A stretch of DNA of 14,838 nucleotides from DASYHS01 sp035998295. GTDB lineage: Bacteria > Pseudomonadota > Alphaproteobacteria > Azospirillales > Azospirillaceae. Of this stretch, positions 7,242-14,630 are shown in pieces. Location: assembly GCF_035998295.1 (NCBI RefSeq), contig NZ_DASYHS010000271.1, forward strand, positions 1 through 14,838, read 5' to 3'. The translations under genes and the position numbers were made by a program. The notes below the pieces were generated by a model. That model did no database searches, was not told where the DNA came from, and saw only the letters and a list, made by a program, of their open reading frames with translations. Position 1 is the first letter of the stretch; each line of letters opens with the position of its first letter.

Positions 7242-8945
7242 TCAGCCCCCGGACTTTTCCCGCTGCGCCTCCTCGTCCAGCAGCGCCTTGCGTGACAGCT
7301 TGCCGATCATGGTCTTCGGCAGCTCGTCGCGGATCTCCAGCAGCTTCGGGATCTCGATCGGGGACAGCTTGTCGCGCAGGAACCGGGCCAGGTCCTCCTG
7401 GGTCAGGGTATGGCCCTCGGCCAGCTTGACGTAGGCCTTCACGGTCTGGCCGCGGTAGGGGTCCGGGACGCCGGCCACCACGACCTCGGCCACCGCGGGG
7501 TGGAGGTAGACCGCCTCCTCGACGTTGCGCGGGTAGACGTTGTAGCCGCCGCACAGGATCATGTCCTTGATCCGGTCGACGATGTAGACGAAGCCGTCCT
7601 CGTCGATGTAGCCGACGTCGCCGGTGTGCAGCCGCCCGTCGACCAGGACGCCGGCCGTCTCCTCGGGGTGGTTCCAGTAGCCCTTCATCACCTGCGGGCC
7701 GCGGATGCACACCTCGCCCCGCTCGCCGAGCGGGAGCACCCGCGAGCGGTCCTCCAGGCTCACGATCTCGATCACGGTGCCCGGCACCGGCAGGCCGATC
7801 GAGCCGACCTTGTCGCTGCCCTTGATCGGGTTGATGGTCGCGACGGGGGAGGATTCCGTCAGCCCGTAGCCCTCGACCAGCGCGCAGCCCGTGCGCCGCT
7901 CGAACGCCGCCTTGACCTCCCCCGGCAGGGGGGCGCCGCCGGAGATGCAGAACACCAGCGACGACAGGTCGTAGCGGTCGATGCCCTCCATGCCGCCGAT
8001 CGCGGTGTAGATCGTCGGCACGCCCATGAACAGCGTCGGCTTCTTCTCGTGGATCGTCTTCACGACCTGCAGCAGCTCGAATCGCGGCAGCATCACCAGC
8101 TCCGCCCCGATGTTGAGCGACAGGTTCATCACCGCCGTCATCGCGAAGACGTGGAAGAACGGCAGCACCGCCAGCATCCGCTCCTGGCCGAACCGCACCT
8201 CCGGGTACCAGAGGACGGACTGCACGGTGTTGGCGAAGATGTTCGCGTGCGTCAGCATCGCGCCCTTGGGCAGGCCGGTCGTGCCGCCGGTGTACTGGAG
8301 CACGGCGACGTCCTCGCGCGGGTCGATCGCGACCGGGCGGGGTGCTTGGGGACCGGCGATCAGCCGGGCGAAGGGGACGTGGCGGTCGTCCGCGGGGATC
8401 GCCGCCTTCTCCTTGCGCTTCAGGACGGGGAACAGCCAGCTCTTGGGCCAGGTCAGCGCGTCCTGCATGCGGCAGATCACGAGGCGCTTCAGGCGCGTCT
8501 CGCGCAGCACGCGCGCCATCTTGCCGTAGAGCACCGCGAGGTCGAGCGTGACGACCAGGTCGGTCCCGCTGTCCTCGATCTGCATCGCCAGTTCCCGCTC
8601 GGCATAGAGCGGGTTCATGTTCACGACCGTGCCGCCGGCCTTCAGGATCGCGAAGTAGAAGATCACGAAATAGGGGCAGTTCGGCAGGAACAGCCCGACC
8701 CGCACGCCCTTGCCGACGCCGAGCCCCTGCAGCCCCGCGGCCGCCCGGTCGACCAGACGGCCGATCTGCCCGTAGGTGTAGCGCTTGCCCAGGAAGTCGA
8801 TGCAGGGCCGGTCGGAGAAGCGCGCGGCCGCCTCGTCGAACAGCTCGTGGAGCGGCTGCTCGGGAAGGCGCGCGCCCCAGTCCACGTCCGCAGGATAGGC
8901 CCGGTCCCAGGGACGGGCCGACCGCTCGATCGCCGCTTCACCCAA
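7242..8945 (-). CDS. Long-chain fatty-acid--CoA ligase (AMP-forming)
   Basis: A 567-residue ANL-superfamily enzyme (FadD-like) that activates fatty acids to acyl-CoA with ATP, supplying the beta-oxidation genes next door. Motifs from the chosen start: P-loop YTGGTTGLPKGAMLTHANI (218-236), PFFHVFAM (262-269), YGLTESSP (360-367), TGDVGYIDEDGFVYIVDRIKDMI (from 441; D443, R458), YPRNVEE (471-477) and the catalytic lysine K549 in PKTMIGKLSRKAL. Length is normal. The start is chosen at TTG (8943-8945), which has GGGGGAG seven bases upstream. A GTG 21 bases earlier (8966) is possible but has only a weak ribosome site. It is cytosolic or membrane-peripheral; no signal peptide is seen. It is separated from merR by 106 bases with a hairpin and the merR promoter, so it is probably its own transcript with its own copy of the operator. 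Chain-length preference cannot be read from sequence. Confidence 0.94.
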   Translation of the reverse strand: MGEAAIERSARPWDRAYPADVDWGARLPEQPLHELFDEAAARFSDRPCIDFLGKRYTYGQIGRLVDRAAAGLQGLGVGKGVRVGLFLPNCPYFVIFYFAILKAGGTVVNMNPLYAERELAMQIEDSGTDLVVTLDLAVLYGKMARVLRETRLKRLVICRMQDALTWPKSWLFPVLKRKEKAAIPADDRHVPFARLIAGPQAPRPVAIDPREDVAVLQYTGGTTGLPKGAMLTHANIFANTVQSVLWYPEVRFGQERMLAVLPFFHVFAMTAVMNLSLNIGAELVMLPRFELLQVVKTIHEKKPTLFMGVPTIYTAIGGMEGIDRYDLSSLVFCISGGAPLPGEVKAAFERRTGCALVEGYGLTESSPVATINPIKGSDKVGSIGLPVPGTVIEIVSLEDRSRVLPLGERGEVCIRGPQVMKGYWNHPEETAGVLVDGRLHTGDVGYIDEDGFVYIVDRIKDMILCGGYNVYPRNVEEAVYLHPAVAEVVVAGVPDPYRGQTVKAYVKLAEGHTLTQEDLARFLRDKLSPIEIPKLLEIRDELPKTMIGKLSRKALLDEEAQREKSGG

Positions 8946-8952
8946 TTGCCTG

Positions 8953-8959
8953 CTCCCCC
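8953..8959 (-). promoter_or_regulatory. Ribosome binding site favouring a TTG start for the ligase
   Basis: GGGGGAG on the minus strand lies seven bases before the TTG at 8943-8945. The alternative GTG at 8964-8966 overlaps the upstream flank of this element and has only GGA in front of it. The element therefore decides for TTG. Confidence 0.5.
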
Positions 8960-9007
8960 TCGCCACGCCGTTCCGGCGCCCCTCAGTCCGGCCTCTTGCG
9001 AGGGTAG

Positions 9008-9030
9008 TTGACGCTTACGTAAAGATCAAG
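9008..9030. promoter_or_regulatory. Second MerR-type operator, upstream of acyl-CoA ligase
   Basis: This site shares 17 of 23 positions with the merR operator region (7151-7173), including GACG, the core TTACGTAA (9015-9022) and the following A. It lies about 65 bases upstream of the ligase start, in the gap between divergent ligase and cold-shock genes. Its dyad is less perfect than at merR. A possible minus-strand -35 TTGGCA (9051-9056) lies 27 bases from TTTACGTAA, against 26 at the merR promoter, so geometry is conserved. Binding by the neighbouring MerR protein is inferred. Confidence 0.6.
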
Positions 9031-9142
9031 AACCCCCTCCTTTCGGACTATGCCAAGTGAAGTAAGCACGATGCCTTGGGCGTCCAGAAGGTTCGCAAGA
9101 CTTTGGCGTGCCGCCGGCGAGACGGTGAATGAAAAATTACAC

Positions 9143-9172
9143 TGGAGACTCGAAATTCACTGTGTCTAAAAT
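9143..9172 (+). promoter_or_regulatory. Possible promoter of the cold-shock gene
   Basis: TGGAGA (9143-9148) and TAAAAT (9167-9172) are separated by 18 bases in an AT-rich patch, resembling a sigma70 promoter. Transcription would begin near 9179, giving a leader of about 80 bases before the GTG at 9262. Long leaders are usual for cold-shock genes. The match is modest and no other evidence exists. Confidence 0.3.
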
Positions 9173-9261
9173 CATGAGGCACGGTCATGCGGGTGACTGT
9201 CCGCCTGCCCGTACCGGAGGGTCCAACCGCGCTCGCGCGCTGCATTCGAAGGTTCCCGCAC

Positions 9262-9807
9262 GTGTCCCGCTTCGATCAGAACAACGCCCTGTCTTTCGAC
9301 GACGGCGCCCAGGCCAAAGCCCTGGTGAAATGGTTCAACGCGACCAAGGGCTTCGGGTTCGTCGCTCCGGCCGACGGCACGCCGGACGCCTTCCTGCACA
9401 TCTCCGTGCTCAACCGCGCCGGCCTCCATGAGGTGACGGACGGCACGGAGCTGCTGTGCATGATCACCCGGGGGCCCAAGGGGCCGCAGGTCACCCGCAT
9501 CGTCGAGGTGCTCGGCTCCGTCCCGGCAGCGCCGCGGCCGGCCTACTCCCATGCCGCTCCGCGGTCCTCCTACGGCTTCGAGCCGTCCGGCCCGGAGGCG
9601 GAGCTCTCGGGCACGGTGAAGTGGTTCAAGCCCGACAAGGGCTTCGGCTTCGTGACCGCGGGGGACGGCGACAAGGACGTCTTCATCCACAAGAGCGTGC
9701 TGCGGCGCTGCGGCGTGGACGACCTGGAGGCCGGGCAGCGCGTGCGCATGCGCGTCCAGGAGGCGTCCAAGGGCCGCGAGGCGACCTGGATCGACCTGCT
9801 GGACTGA
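9262..9807 (+). CDS. Double cold-shock-domain protein
   Basis: A 181-residue protein with two CspA-like nucleic-acid-binding domains, probably an RNA chaperone. Domain 1 (about 19-85) has LVKWFNATKGFGFV with RNP1 KGFGFV (29-34) and RNP2 DAFLH (42-46). Domain 2 (about 115-181) has GTVKWFKPDKGFGFV with RNP1 at 126-131 and RNP2 DVFIH (139-143). The linker between them is Pro/Ala/Ser-rich. Two-domain cold-shock proteins of this size are common in alphaproteobacteria. I chose the GTG at 9262 (MSRFDQNN...) because the 25 residues before it do not look like the family and use AT-ending codons unlike genuine genes here. An ATG at 9187 with GAGG seven bases upstream is a real alternative. The gene is divergent from the ligase and convergent with the NAGGN peptidase. 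A 30-bp near-duplicate follows its end directly. Confidence 0.9.
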   Translation: MSRFDQNNALSFDDGAQAKALVKWFNATKGFGFVAPADGTPDAFLHISVLNRAGLHEVTDGTELLCMITRGPKGPQVTRIVEVLGSVPAAPRPAYSHAAPRSSYGFEPSGPEAELSGTVKWFKPDKGFGFVTAGDGDKDVFIHKSVLRRCGVDDLEAGQRVRMRVQEASKGREATWIDLLD

Positions 9808-9837
9808 GAGGCGACCCGGATCGCCCTGCTCGACCGA
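9778..9837 (+). repeat. Imperfect 30-bp tandem duplication across the cold-shock gene stop
   Basis: The last 30 bases of the cold-shock gene including the stop (9778-9807) are followed immediately by a second copy (9808-9837) matching at 26 of 30 positions. The first copy encodes EATWIDLLD and TGA; the second, in the same frame, would encode EATRIALLDR because the stop position reads CGA. The duplication is directly visible. It is probably an old slippage event that left a non-coding copy in the 3' region. Confidence 0.8.
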
Positions 9838-9838
9838 G

Positions 9839-9851
9839 CCGGGCGACCCGG
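9839..9851. terminator. Small GC hairpin between convergent genes
   Basis: CCGGG and CCCGG separated by CGA form a short stem in the 51-base space between the convergent cold-shock and M42 peptidase genes. There is no T-run on either side. It is the only candidate terminator structure I see here and is weak. Confidence 0.2.
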
Positions 9852-9858
9852 GCCGGCT

Positions 9859-11010
9859 TCAGCTCTCGGCGGGATCGTTGGGCTGGTGGGGGAAGCCCGC
9901 CATCGGCCCGATCTGCCGGCGGTCGCGGGGCACGGCCATGTCGCTCTGCATGTAGAGCGCGATCAGCTCGGCCAGGCTCCTGAGCGCGTGCAGATGGGTG
10001 CGCTCGTAGCCGTGCGAGGCGTCCACCCCGAAGCAGACCAGCGCCGTGCGGATGTCGTTCCCGGCCTCGATCGCAGCCGCGCTGTCGCAGCGGTAGTAGC
10101 GGAACACGTCGCGCTGGTGGGCGATGTCGTAGTCGCGGCACAGCCCGAGCAGGCGCTGCGTCAGGTGCCAGTCGAAGGGCCCGGTCGAATCCGCCATCGC
10201 GACCGTGACCCCGGACTCGCGGCTGTTCTGGCCCGGCGCCGGGGTCGCGTTGTCGACCGTCACCATCTCGGCGACGTCGCCGTGCAGCACCGAGGACGCG
10301 CCCGAGCCGACCTCCTCGGAGATCGTGAACAGGAGCAGGCACTGCACCGGCAGCACCAGCCCGGCGTCGCGCACGGCCTTGGCGGCCGCGAACATCACCG
10401 CGACCCCGGCCTTGTCGTCGAGATGGCGCGAGTTGATGAAGCCGTTGGGCAGGAACTCCGGCTGCGGGTCGATGCCGACGATGTCGCCGACGTTGAACCC
10501 CAGCCGCAGCAGGTCGGCCTGGGTGGACGCCATGGCGTCCACGCGCAGCTCGACATGCGTCCAGCCGACCGGCTGGGTGTCGATCTCTTCGTTGAAGGTA
10601 TGGCCGGACGCCTTGAGGGGCAGGATGGTGCCCCGGTAGGTGCCCCTGTCCGTAAACACCGTGCAGCGCGCGCCCTCGGCGAAGCGCGCCGACCAGGTGC
10701 CGATCGACACCAGTTCCAGCCGCCCGTTGGGCTTGAGCTGCTTCACCATCGCGCCCAGCGTGTCGACGTGGGAGACGACGGCCCGATGCGGCGAGCGCAG
10801 GTTTCCCTCCAGCTCGGCCCGGATCGCGCCGCGGCGCGTCAGCTCGAAGGGAATGCCGAGCCGCTTCAGCTCCTCGCCGCAGAAATGGACGATCTCGTCC
10901 GTGTAGCCGGCCGGGCTCGGAATCGCGAGCAGCCGGCCCAGCAGGTCGGTGAGATAGTCGGTGTCGATGACCGGTCGCACCGGCCCGGGTCCGATCGAGG
11001 CCGTATCCAT
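9859..11010 (-). CDS. M42-family metallopeptidase of the NAGGN osmoprotectant operon
   Basis: A 383-residue M42-like (glutamyl aminopeptidase/deblocking peptidase fold) co-catalytic zinc peptidase of the subfamily found with NAGGN biosynthesis genes. Candidate metal and catalytic residues are H81 and D83 (VVSHVDTLGAM), D198 (INSRHLDDKAG), E232/E233 (TISEEVGSG), D253 (TVDNATP) and H333 (DASHGYERTHLHAL), so it appears catalytically complete. The frame is open far upstream into the synthetase gene, but that part is a shadow. The ATG at 11008-11010 has a strong AAGGAAGGAAGGGC ribosome site. It follows the synthetase by 80 bases that include a hairpin. Its role is not settled: it might degrade the NAGGN dipeptide when osmotic stress ends or trim a precursor. 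That is inference from context. Confidence 0.9.
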   Translation of the reverse strand: MDTASIGPGPVRPVIDTDYLTDLLGRLLAIPSPAGYTDEIVHFCGEELKRLGIPFELTRRGAIRAELEGNLRSPHRAVVSHVDTLGAMVKQLKPNGRLELVSIGTWSARFAEGARCTVFTDRGTYRGTILPLKASGHTFNEEIDTQPVGWTHVELRVDAMASTQADLLRLGFNVGDIVGIDPQPEFLPNGFINSRHLDDKAGVAVMFAAAKAVRDAGLVLPVQCLLLFTISEEVGSGASSVLHGDVAEMVTVDNATPAPGQNSRESGVTVAMADSTGPFDWHLTQRLLGLCRDYDIAHQRDVFRYYRCDSAAAIEAGNDIRTALVCFGVDASHGYERTHLHALRSLAELIALYMQSDMAVPRDRRQIGPMAGFPHQPNDPAES

Positions 11011-11033
11011 GCCCTTCCTTCCTTTCTTGCGCG

Positions 11034-11059
11034 CACCCCCGACCAACCGGCCGGGGGTG
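11034..11059 (-). terminator. Hairpin between NAGGN synthetase and M42 peptidase genes
   Basis: On the plus strand, arms 11034-11044 (CACCCCCGACC) and 11049-11059 (GGCCGGGGGTG) pair over 11 positions around a 4-base loop. There is one mismatch at the DNA level that becomes a G-U wobble in the minus-strand RNA. No T-run follows. In a transcript of the operon it would form a very stable stem just before the peptidase ribosome site, so partial termination or mRNA processing is plausible. Confidence 0.5.
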
Positions 11060-11090
11060 GCGATCGTTTCGATAGGAGACCGATCGTCGC

Positions 11091-12833
11091 TCAGGATGCA
11101 ATCGCGGAATGGGGGAAGAGGAGATCGATGAACCGCTCGGCGGTGGGCTGCGGCTCGTGGTTGGCGAGGCCGGGCCGCTCGTTCGCCTCGATGATGACGT
11201 AGTCCGGGCCCGACGGGCTCGGCACCAGGAAATCGAGGCCGACGACCGGGATCTCCAGCGCCCGCGCCGCCGCGCGGGCCGCGGTCACCAGGGCCGGGTG
11301 CAGGTGGTCGGTGACGTCGTGCAGCGTGCCGCCGGTGTGCAGGTTCGCGGTCTTGCGCACGGCGAGGCGCTCGCCGGCCGGCAGCACGTCGTCCATCGAC
11401 CAGCCGTGCGACGCGACGCAGCGTTCGGTCTCGCGGTCCATGGGGATGCGGCTCTCGCCGCCGGTCGCCGCCGCGCGCCGCCGGCTCTGCGCCTCGATGA
11501 GCTGGGCGATCGTGTGCTCGCCGGTGCCGGTGACCTCGGCCGGCCGCCGGATCGCCGCCGCGACCACCTTGTAGTCGATCACGACGATGCGCAGGTCCTG
11601 CCCCTCGACGTACTGCTCCAGCAGCACGGTCTCGGCATGCGCGCGGGCGGCCTCGACTGCGTGCTCCACCTCCTCGGGCGTGCGCACGTCGACCGTGATG
11701 CCGCGCCCCTGCTCGCCGCGCGCGGGCTTGACGACCACGCTGCCGTGCTCGGCGAGGAAGGCGGCGTTCTCCCCGGCCCCCGCCGCCACCCGCTGGGCCG
11801 GCACGCGCAGCCCCTCCTTCTCCAGGCAGCGGCGGGTCACCGCCTTGTCGTCGCAGCGGCTCATCGCGACCGACGTCGTCAGCTCCGACAGGCTCTCGCG
11901 GCACGCGATCGACCGCCCGCCGAAGCTGAGGCGGAAGAAGGCGGCCTCCGCGTCCAGGACGTCGACCGCGATGCCGCGCCGCCGCGCCTCGTTGATGATG
12001 ATCATCGCATAGGGGTTGAGCGCGTCTTCCGGCGGCGGGCCGGTGAACAGGCGCTCGTTGATGGCGTTGCGCGCCTTCAGCGCGAAGACCGGCACCCTCT
12101 GGAAGCCCAGCTTCTCGTACAGCGCGATCGCGTTGACGTTGTCGTGCAGCACCGACAGGTCCATGAAGGCTCGCCCGCGCGCCTGGAAATGCTCGGCCAG
12201 CATGCGCACCAGGCTCTCGCCGACGCCGGGGGCCGCCGCCTGCGGGTCGACGGCCAGGCACCACAGCGAGGAGCCGTTCTCCGGGTCGCCGAAGGCGTGC
12301 ACGTGGTCGACGCCGGTCACCGAGCCGATCACCTCGCCGGTGGTCTCCTCCTCGGCGACGTAGTGGGTCAGGACGCGGCTGTTGCGGTTCTCGCGCAGGA
12401 AGGCGGGGTCCACCGGCACCATGCGGCGCGCGGCGTAGATGCGGTTCACCGCGCGGGCGTCGGCCAGGGTGCGCAGCCGGCGCAGCACGAAGCCCTTGGC
12501 CCGGCGCCGCGCCGGCCGGTACGTCGCCAGCCACAGCCGGTAGGTGTGGGACGGGTCGAGGAACAGCTCCTGCGGAGCGAGCGCCAGGACGACGTGGGGG
12601 TCGCGCAGGTACAGCGCGATGTCGCGCTGGCCCGGCCGCTCGGCCCGCAGCGACTGCGCGAGTGCGGCATGGTCGCGGAAGGTGTGGGCGAACAGCAGCC
12701 TGCCCCAGCCGCAGTCGACGGTGACGTTCTCGGGCAGGTCGGTGCCGGGGGCCGCGGCCCTGCCCTCGACCCAGTTGCGCAGGGTCAGCGCGCTGCGCCG
12801 TGCGAGCCGATGATCGATGCGCGCGAGAGCCAT
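11091..12833 (-). CDS. ngg: N-acetylglutaminylglutamine synthetase (GNAT + ATP-grasp fusion)
   Basis: A 580-residue two-domain enzyme that makes the N-acetylglutaminylglutamine backbone of the osmolyte NAGGN. A GNAT acetyltransferase domain (about 115-255) includes the acetyl-CoA loop region LAVDPQAAAPGVGESLV (193-209) and NVNAIALYEKLGF (232-244). An ATP-grasp ligase domain (about 325-575) includes VVVKPARGEQGRGI (366-379), LLEQYVEGQDLRIVVID (404-420) and the metal-binding end IIEANERPGL (547-556). This fusion is diagnostic of the NAGGN pathway known from Sinorhizobium meliloti. The ATG at 12831-12833 is preceded by GAGGGG, which overlaps the stop codon of the amidotransferase gene; the gap is only 12 bases, so the two are translationally close. 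The gene is cytosolic with no signal peptide. Assignment rests on domain architecture and neighbours and is very likely. Confidence 0.93.
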   Translation of the reverse strand: MALARIDHRLARRSALTLRNWVEGRAAAPGTDLPENVTVDCGWGRLLFAHTFRDHAALAQSLRAERPGQRDIALYLRDPHVVLALAPQELFLDPSHTYRLWLATYRPARRRAKGFVLRRLRTLADARAVNRIYAARRMVPVDPAFLRENRNSRVLTHYVAEEETTGEVIGSVTGVDHVHAFGDPENGSSLWCLAVDPQAAAPGVGESLVRMLAEHFQARGRAFMDLSVLHDNVNAIALYEKLGFQRVPVFALKARNAINERLFTGPPPEDALNPYAMIIINEARRRGIAVDVLDAEAAFFRLSFGGRSIACRESLSELTTSVAMSRCDDKAVTRRCLEKEGLRVPAQRVAAGAGENAAFLAEHGSVVVKPARGEQGRGITVDVRTPEEVEHAVEAARAHAETVLLEQYVEGQDLRIVVIDYKVVAAAIRRPAEVTGTGEHTIAQLIEAQSRRRAAATGGESRIPMDRETERCVASHGWSMDDVLPAGERLAVRKTANLHTGGTLHDVTDHLHPALVTAARAAARALEIPVVGLDFLVPSPSGPDYVIIEANERPGLANHEPQPTAERFIDLLFPHSAIAS

Positions 12834-12845
12834 TATCTCATCCCC

Positions 12846-14630
12846 TCAGATGCCGTGGGTCTGGAGCCAGAATTCGAGCAGGGCCACCTGCCACAGCTTC
12901 GAACCCCTGAGCGGGGTGATGTGTGCCTCCGGATCGCCGAGGAGCCGGTCGACGTAGTCGCGCCGGAACAGCGACCGCTCGCGGGCCGCCGGCTGCTCCA
13001 GCACGTCGCGCACGAGCCCGAGGAACGGCCCGCGCAGGTATTTCAGCGCGGGGACCGGGAAATACCCCTTGGGCCGGTCGATGACCTCGGCCGGGACGAC
13101 CCGGCGCGCGACCTCCTTGAGGACGTATTTGCCGCCCTGGCCGACCTTCAGCTCGGCCGGTATCCGGGCGGCCAGCTCGACCAGCTCGTGGTCCAGGAAC
13201 GGGACGCGCGCCTCCAGCCCCCAGGCCATGGTCATGTTGTCGACGCGCTTCACGGGGTCGTCGACCAGCATGATCGTCGTGTCCAGGCGCAGCGCCTTGT
13301 CGACGGCGCGGTCGGCGCCGGGCCGGGCGAAATGCCGCTCGACGAAGGCCCGGCTCGGGTCGGTGTCGTCGAGATGCGCGGGGTTCAGCGCGTCCCGCAT
13401 CTCGGCGTGGTCGCGGTCGAAGAACACCCGGCCGTAGGCCGCCGCCGCCTCGCGGCCGTCGGCGACGTCGAGCAGGGGCGGATACCAGTGGTAGCCGCCG
13501 AAGACCTCGTCGGCCCCCTGGCCGCTCTGGACGACGCGCACGTGCTTGGACACCTCGCGCGACAGCAGGTAGAAGCCGATCGCGTCGTGGCTGACCATCG
13601 GCTCGCTCATCGCCCGCACGCAGCCCTCGAGCGCCGGCAGCGTCTGCGAGCTGTCGACGAACAGCTTGTGGTGCTCCGTCCCGAACTCGCGGGCGATGAC
13701 GTCGGAATAGCGGAACTCGTCGCCGGCCTCGTCGCCGACCGTCTCGAAGCCGATGGAGAAGGTCTGCAGCCCGCTCTGCCCCGCCTCGGCCAGCAGCGCC
13801 ACGATCAGCGAGCTGTCGAGGCCGCCCGACAGCAGCACGCCGACCGGCACGTCGGCGACCAGGCGCCGCTCCACCGCCTTGCGCAGGCCGGCGAGCACGG
13901 CGTCCTGCCAGTCGCGCGCGTCCATCGCGCCGTCGCCCTCGGCCGGGGCGTAGACCGGGCGCCAGTAGGTCTCCTCGTGCCGGCGGCCGTCGGGCTCCAC
14001 CGTCAGCAGCGTCGCCGGCGGCAGCTTGCGCACCCCCTTCAAGATCGTGTGCGGGGCCGGGACCACGGCGTGGAAGCTCATGTAGTGGTGCAGCGCCACC
14101 GGGTCGATCGAGGTGTCGACGTCGCCCGCCGCCACCAGCGCCGGCAGGGCCGAGGCGAAGCGCAGGCGGCCGGGGCTCTCGGCGATGTAGAGCGGCTTGA
14201 TCCCGAGCCGGTCGCGGCCGAGCAGGACGCGCCCGCTGTCGCGCTCCCAGATCGCGAAGGCGAACATGCCCTGCAGGCGCTCGACGAAGCGGGGGCCCCA
14301 GGCGTGATAGGCCTTGAGCAGGACCTCCGTGTCGCCGTGCGAGAAGAACCGGTAGCCCTTCGCCCCCAGCTCCTCGCGCAGGGCCGGGTAGTTGTAGATG
14401 CAGCCGTTGAAGACGATCCCGAGCCCGAGCTCGGGGTCGATCATCGGCTGCTGGGACGCCGGCGACAGGTCGATGATCTGCAGGCGCCGATGGCCGAGCA
14501 CCACCTGGCCGGCCCCGAAAAGCCCCGCCGCGTCGGGCCCGCGCGGCGCCATCACCTCGGCCATTCTCCCGACTGCGGATGAGTCGGGTTGACGGTCGTC
14601 GAGGCGGATCTCGCCGCAGATGCCACACAT
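12846..14630 (-). CDS. asnO: N-acetylglutaminylglutamine amidotransferase (asparagine synthetase B-like)
   Basis: A 594-residue class II glutamine amidotransferase fused to an asparagine-synthetase-type domain. It is expected to amidate N-acetylglutaminylglutamine to NAGGN using glutamine and ATP. Met1 is removed to expose nucleophile C2 (MCGICGEIRL). RGPDAAGLFG (30-39), GHRRLQIIDLS (46-56), FNGCIYNYPALREEL (74-88) and GDTEVLLKAY (99-108) complete the glutaminase half. The synthetase half has the ATP pyrophosphatase loop LLSGGLDSSL (266-275), SGQGADEVFGGYHWY (369-383) and MTMAWGLEARVPFLDHELVE (466-485). The frame extends 32 residues upstream, but C2 must be N-terminal and the ATG at 14628-14630 has AAGGG seven bases before it. 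It is the first gene of the operon and ngg follows after 12 bases. Without ngg next door it would be called a generic asparagine synthetase. Confidence 0.93.
   Translation of the reverse strand: MCGICGEIRLDDRQPDSSAVGRMAEVMAPRGPDAAGLFGAGQVVLGHRRLQIIDLSPASQQPMIDPELGLGIVFNGCIYNYPALREELGAKGYRFFSHGDTEVLLKAYHAWGPRFVERLQGMFAFAIWERDSGRVLLGRDRLGIKPLYIAESPGRLRFASALPALVAAGDVDTSIDPVALHHYMSFHAVVPAPHTILKGVRKLPPATLLTVEPDGRRHEETYWRPVYAPAEGDGAMDARDWQDAVLAGLRKAVERRLVADVPVGVLLSGGLDSSLIVALLAEAGQSGLQTFSIGFETVGDEAGDEFRYSDVIAREFGTEHHKLFVDSSQTLPALEGCVRAMSEPMVSHDAIGFYLLSREVSKHVRVVQSGQGADEVFGGYHWYPPLLDVADGREAAAAYGRVFFDRDHAEMRDALNPAHLDDTDPSRAFVERHFARPGADRAVDKALRLDTTIMLVDDPVKRVDNMTMAWGLEARVPFLDHELVELAARIPAELKVGQGGKYVLKEVARRVVPAEVIDRPKGYFPVPALKYLRGPFLGLVRDVLEQPAARERSLFRRDYVDRLLGDPEAHITPLRGSKLWQVALLEFWLQTHGI

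Noticed and set aside
11041..11090. Repeated CGATCG sequences in the synthetase-peptidase gap as an operator
   Set aside because: CGATCG is a short self-complementary hexamer common in GC-rich alphaproteobacterial DNA; spacing and flanks show no convincing dyad beyond it.
9859..12534. Possible fusion of the M42 peptidase with a long N-terminal extension reaching into the synthetase gene
   Set aside because: The extra part is out of frame with the synthetase, is Arg/Gly/Ala-rich and matches nothing. A strong ribosome site precedes the ATG at 11010.
11109..14582. A 1157-residue plus-strand open frame antisense to the NAGGN synthetase and amidotransferase genes
   Set aside because: Its translation is Arg/Ala/His/Val-rich low-complexity with no domain, and it mirrors two genes with full catalytic motifs. 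It is the expected product of strong GC codon bias.
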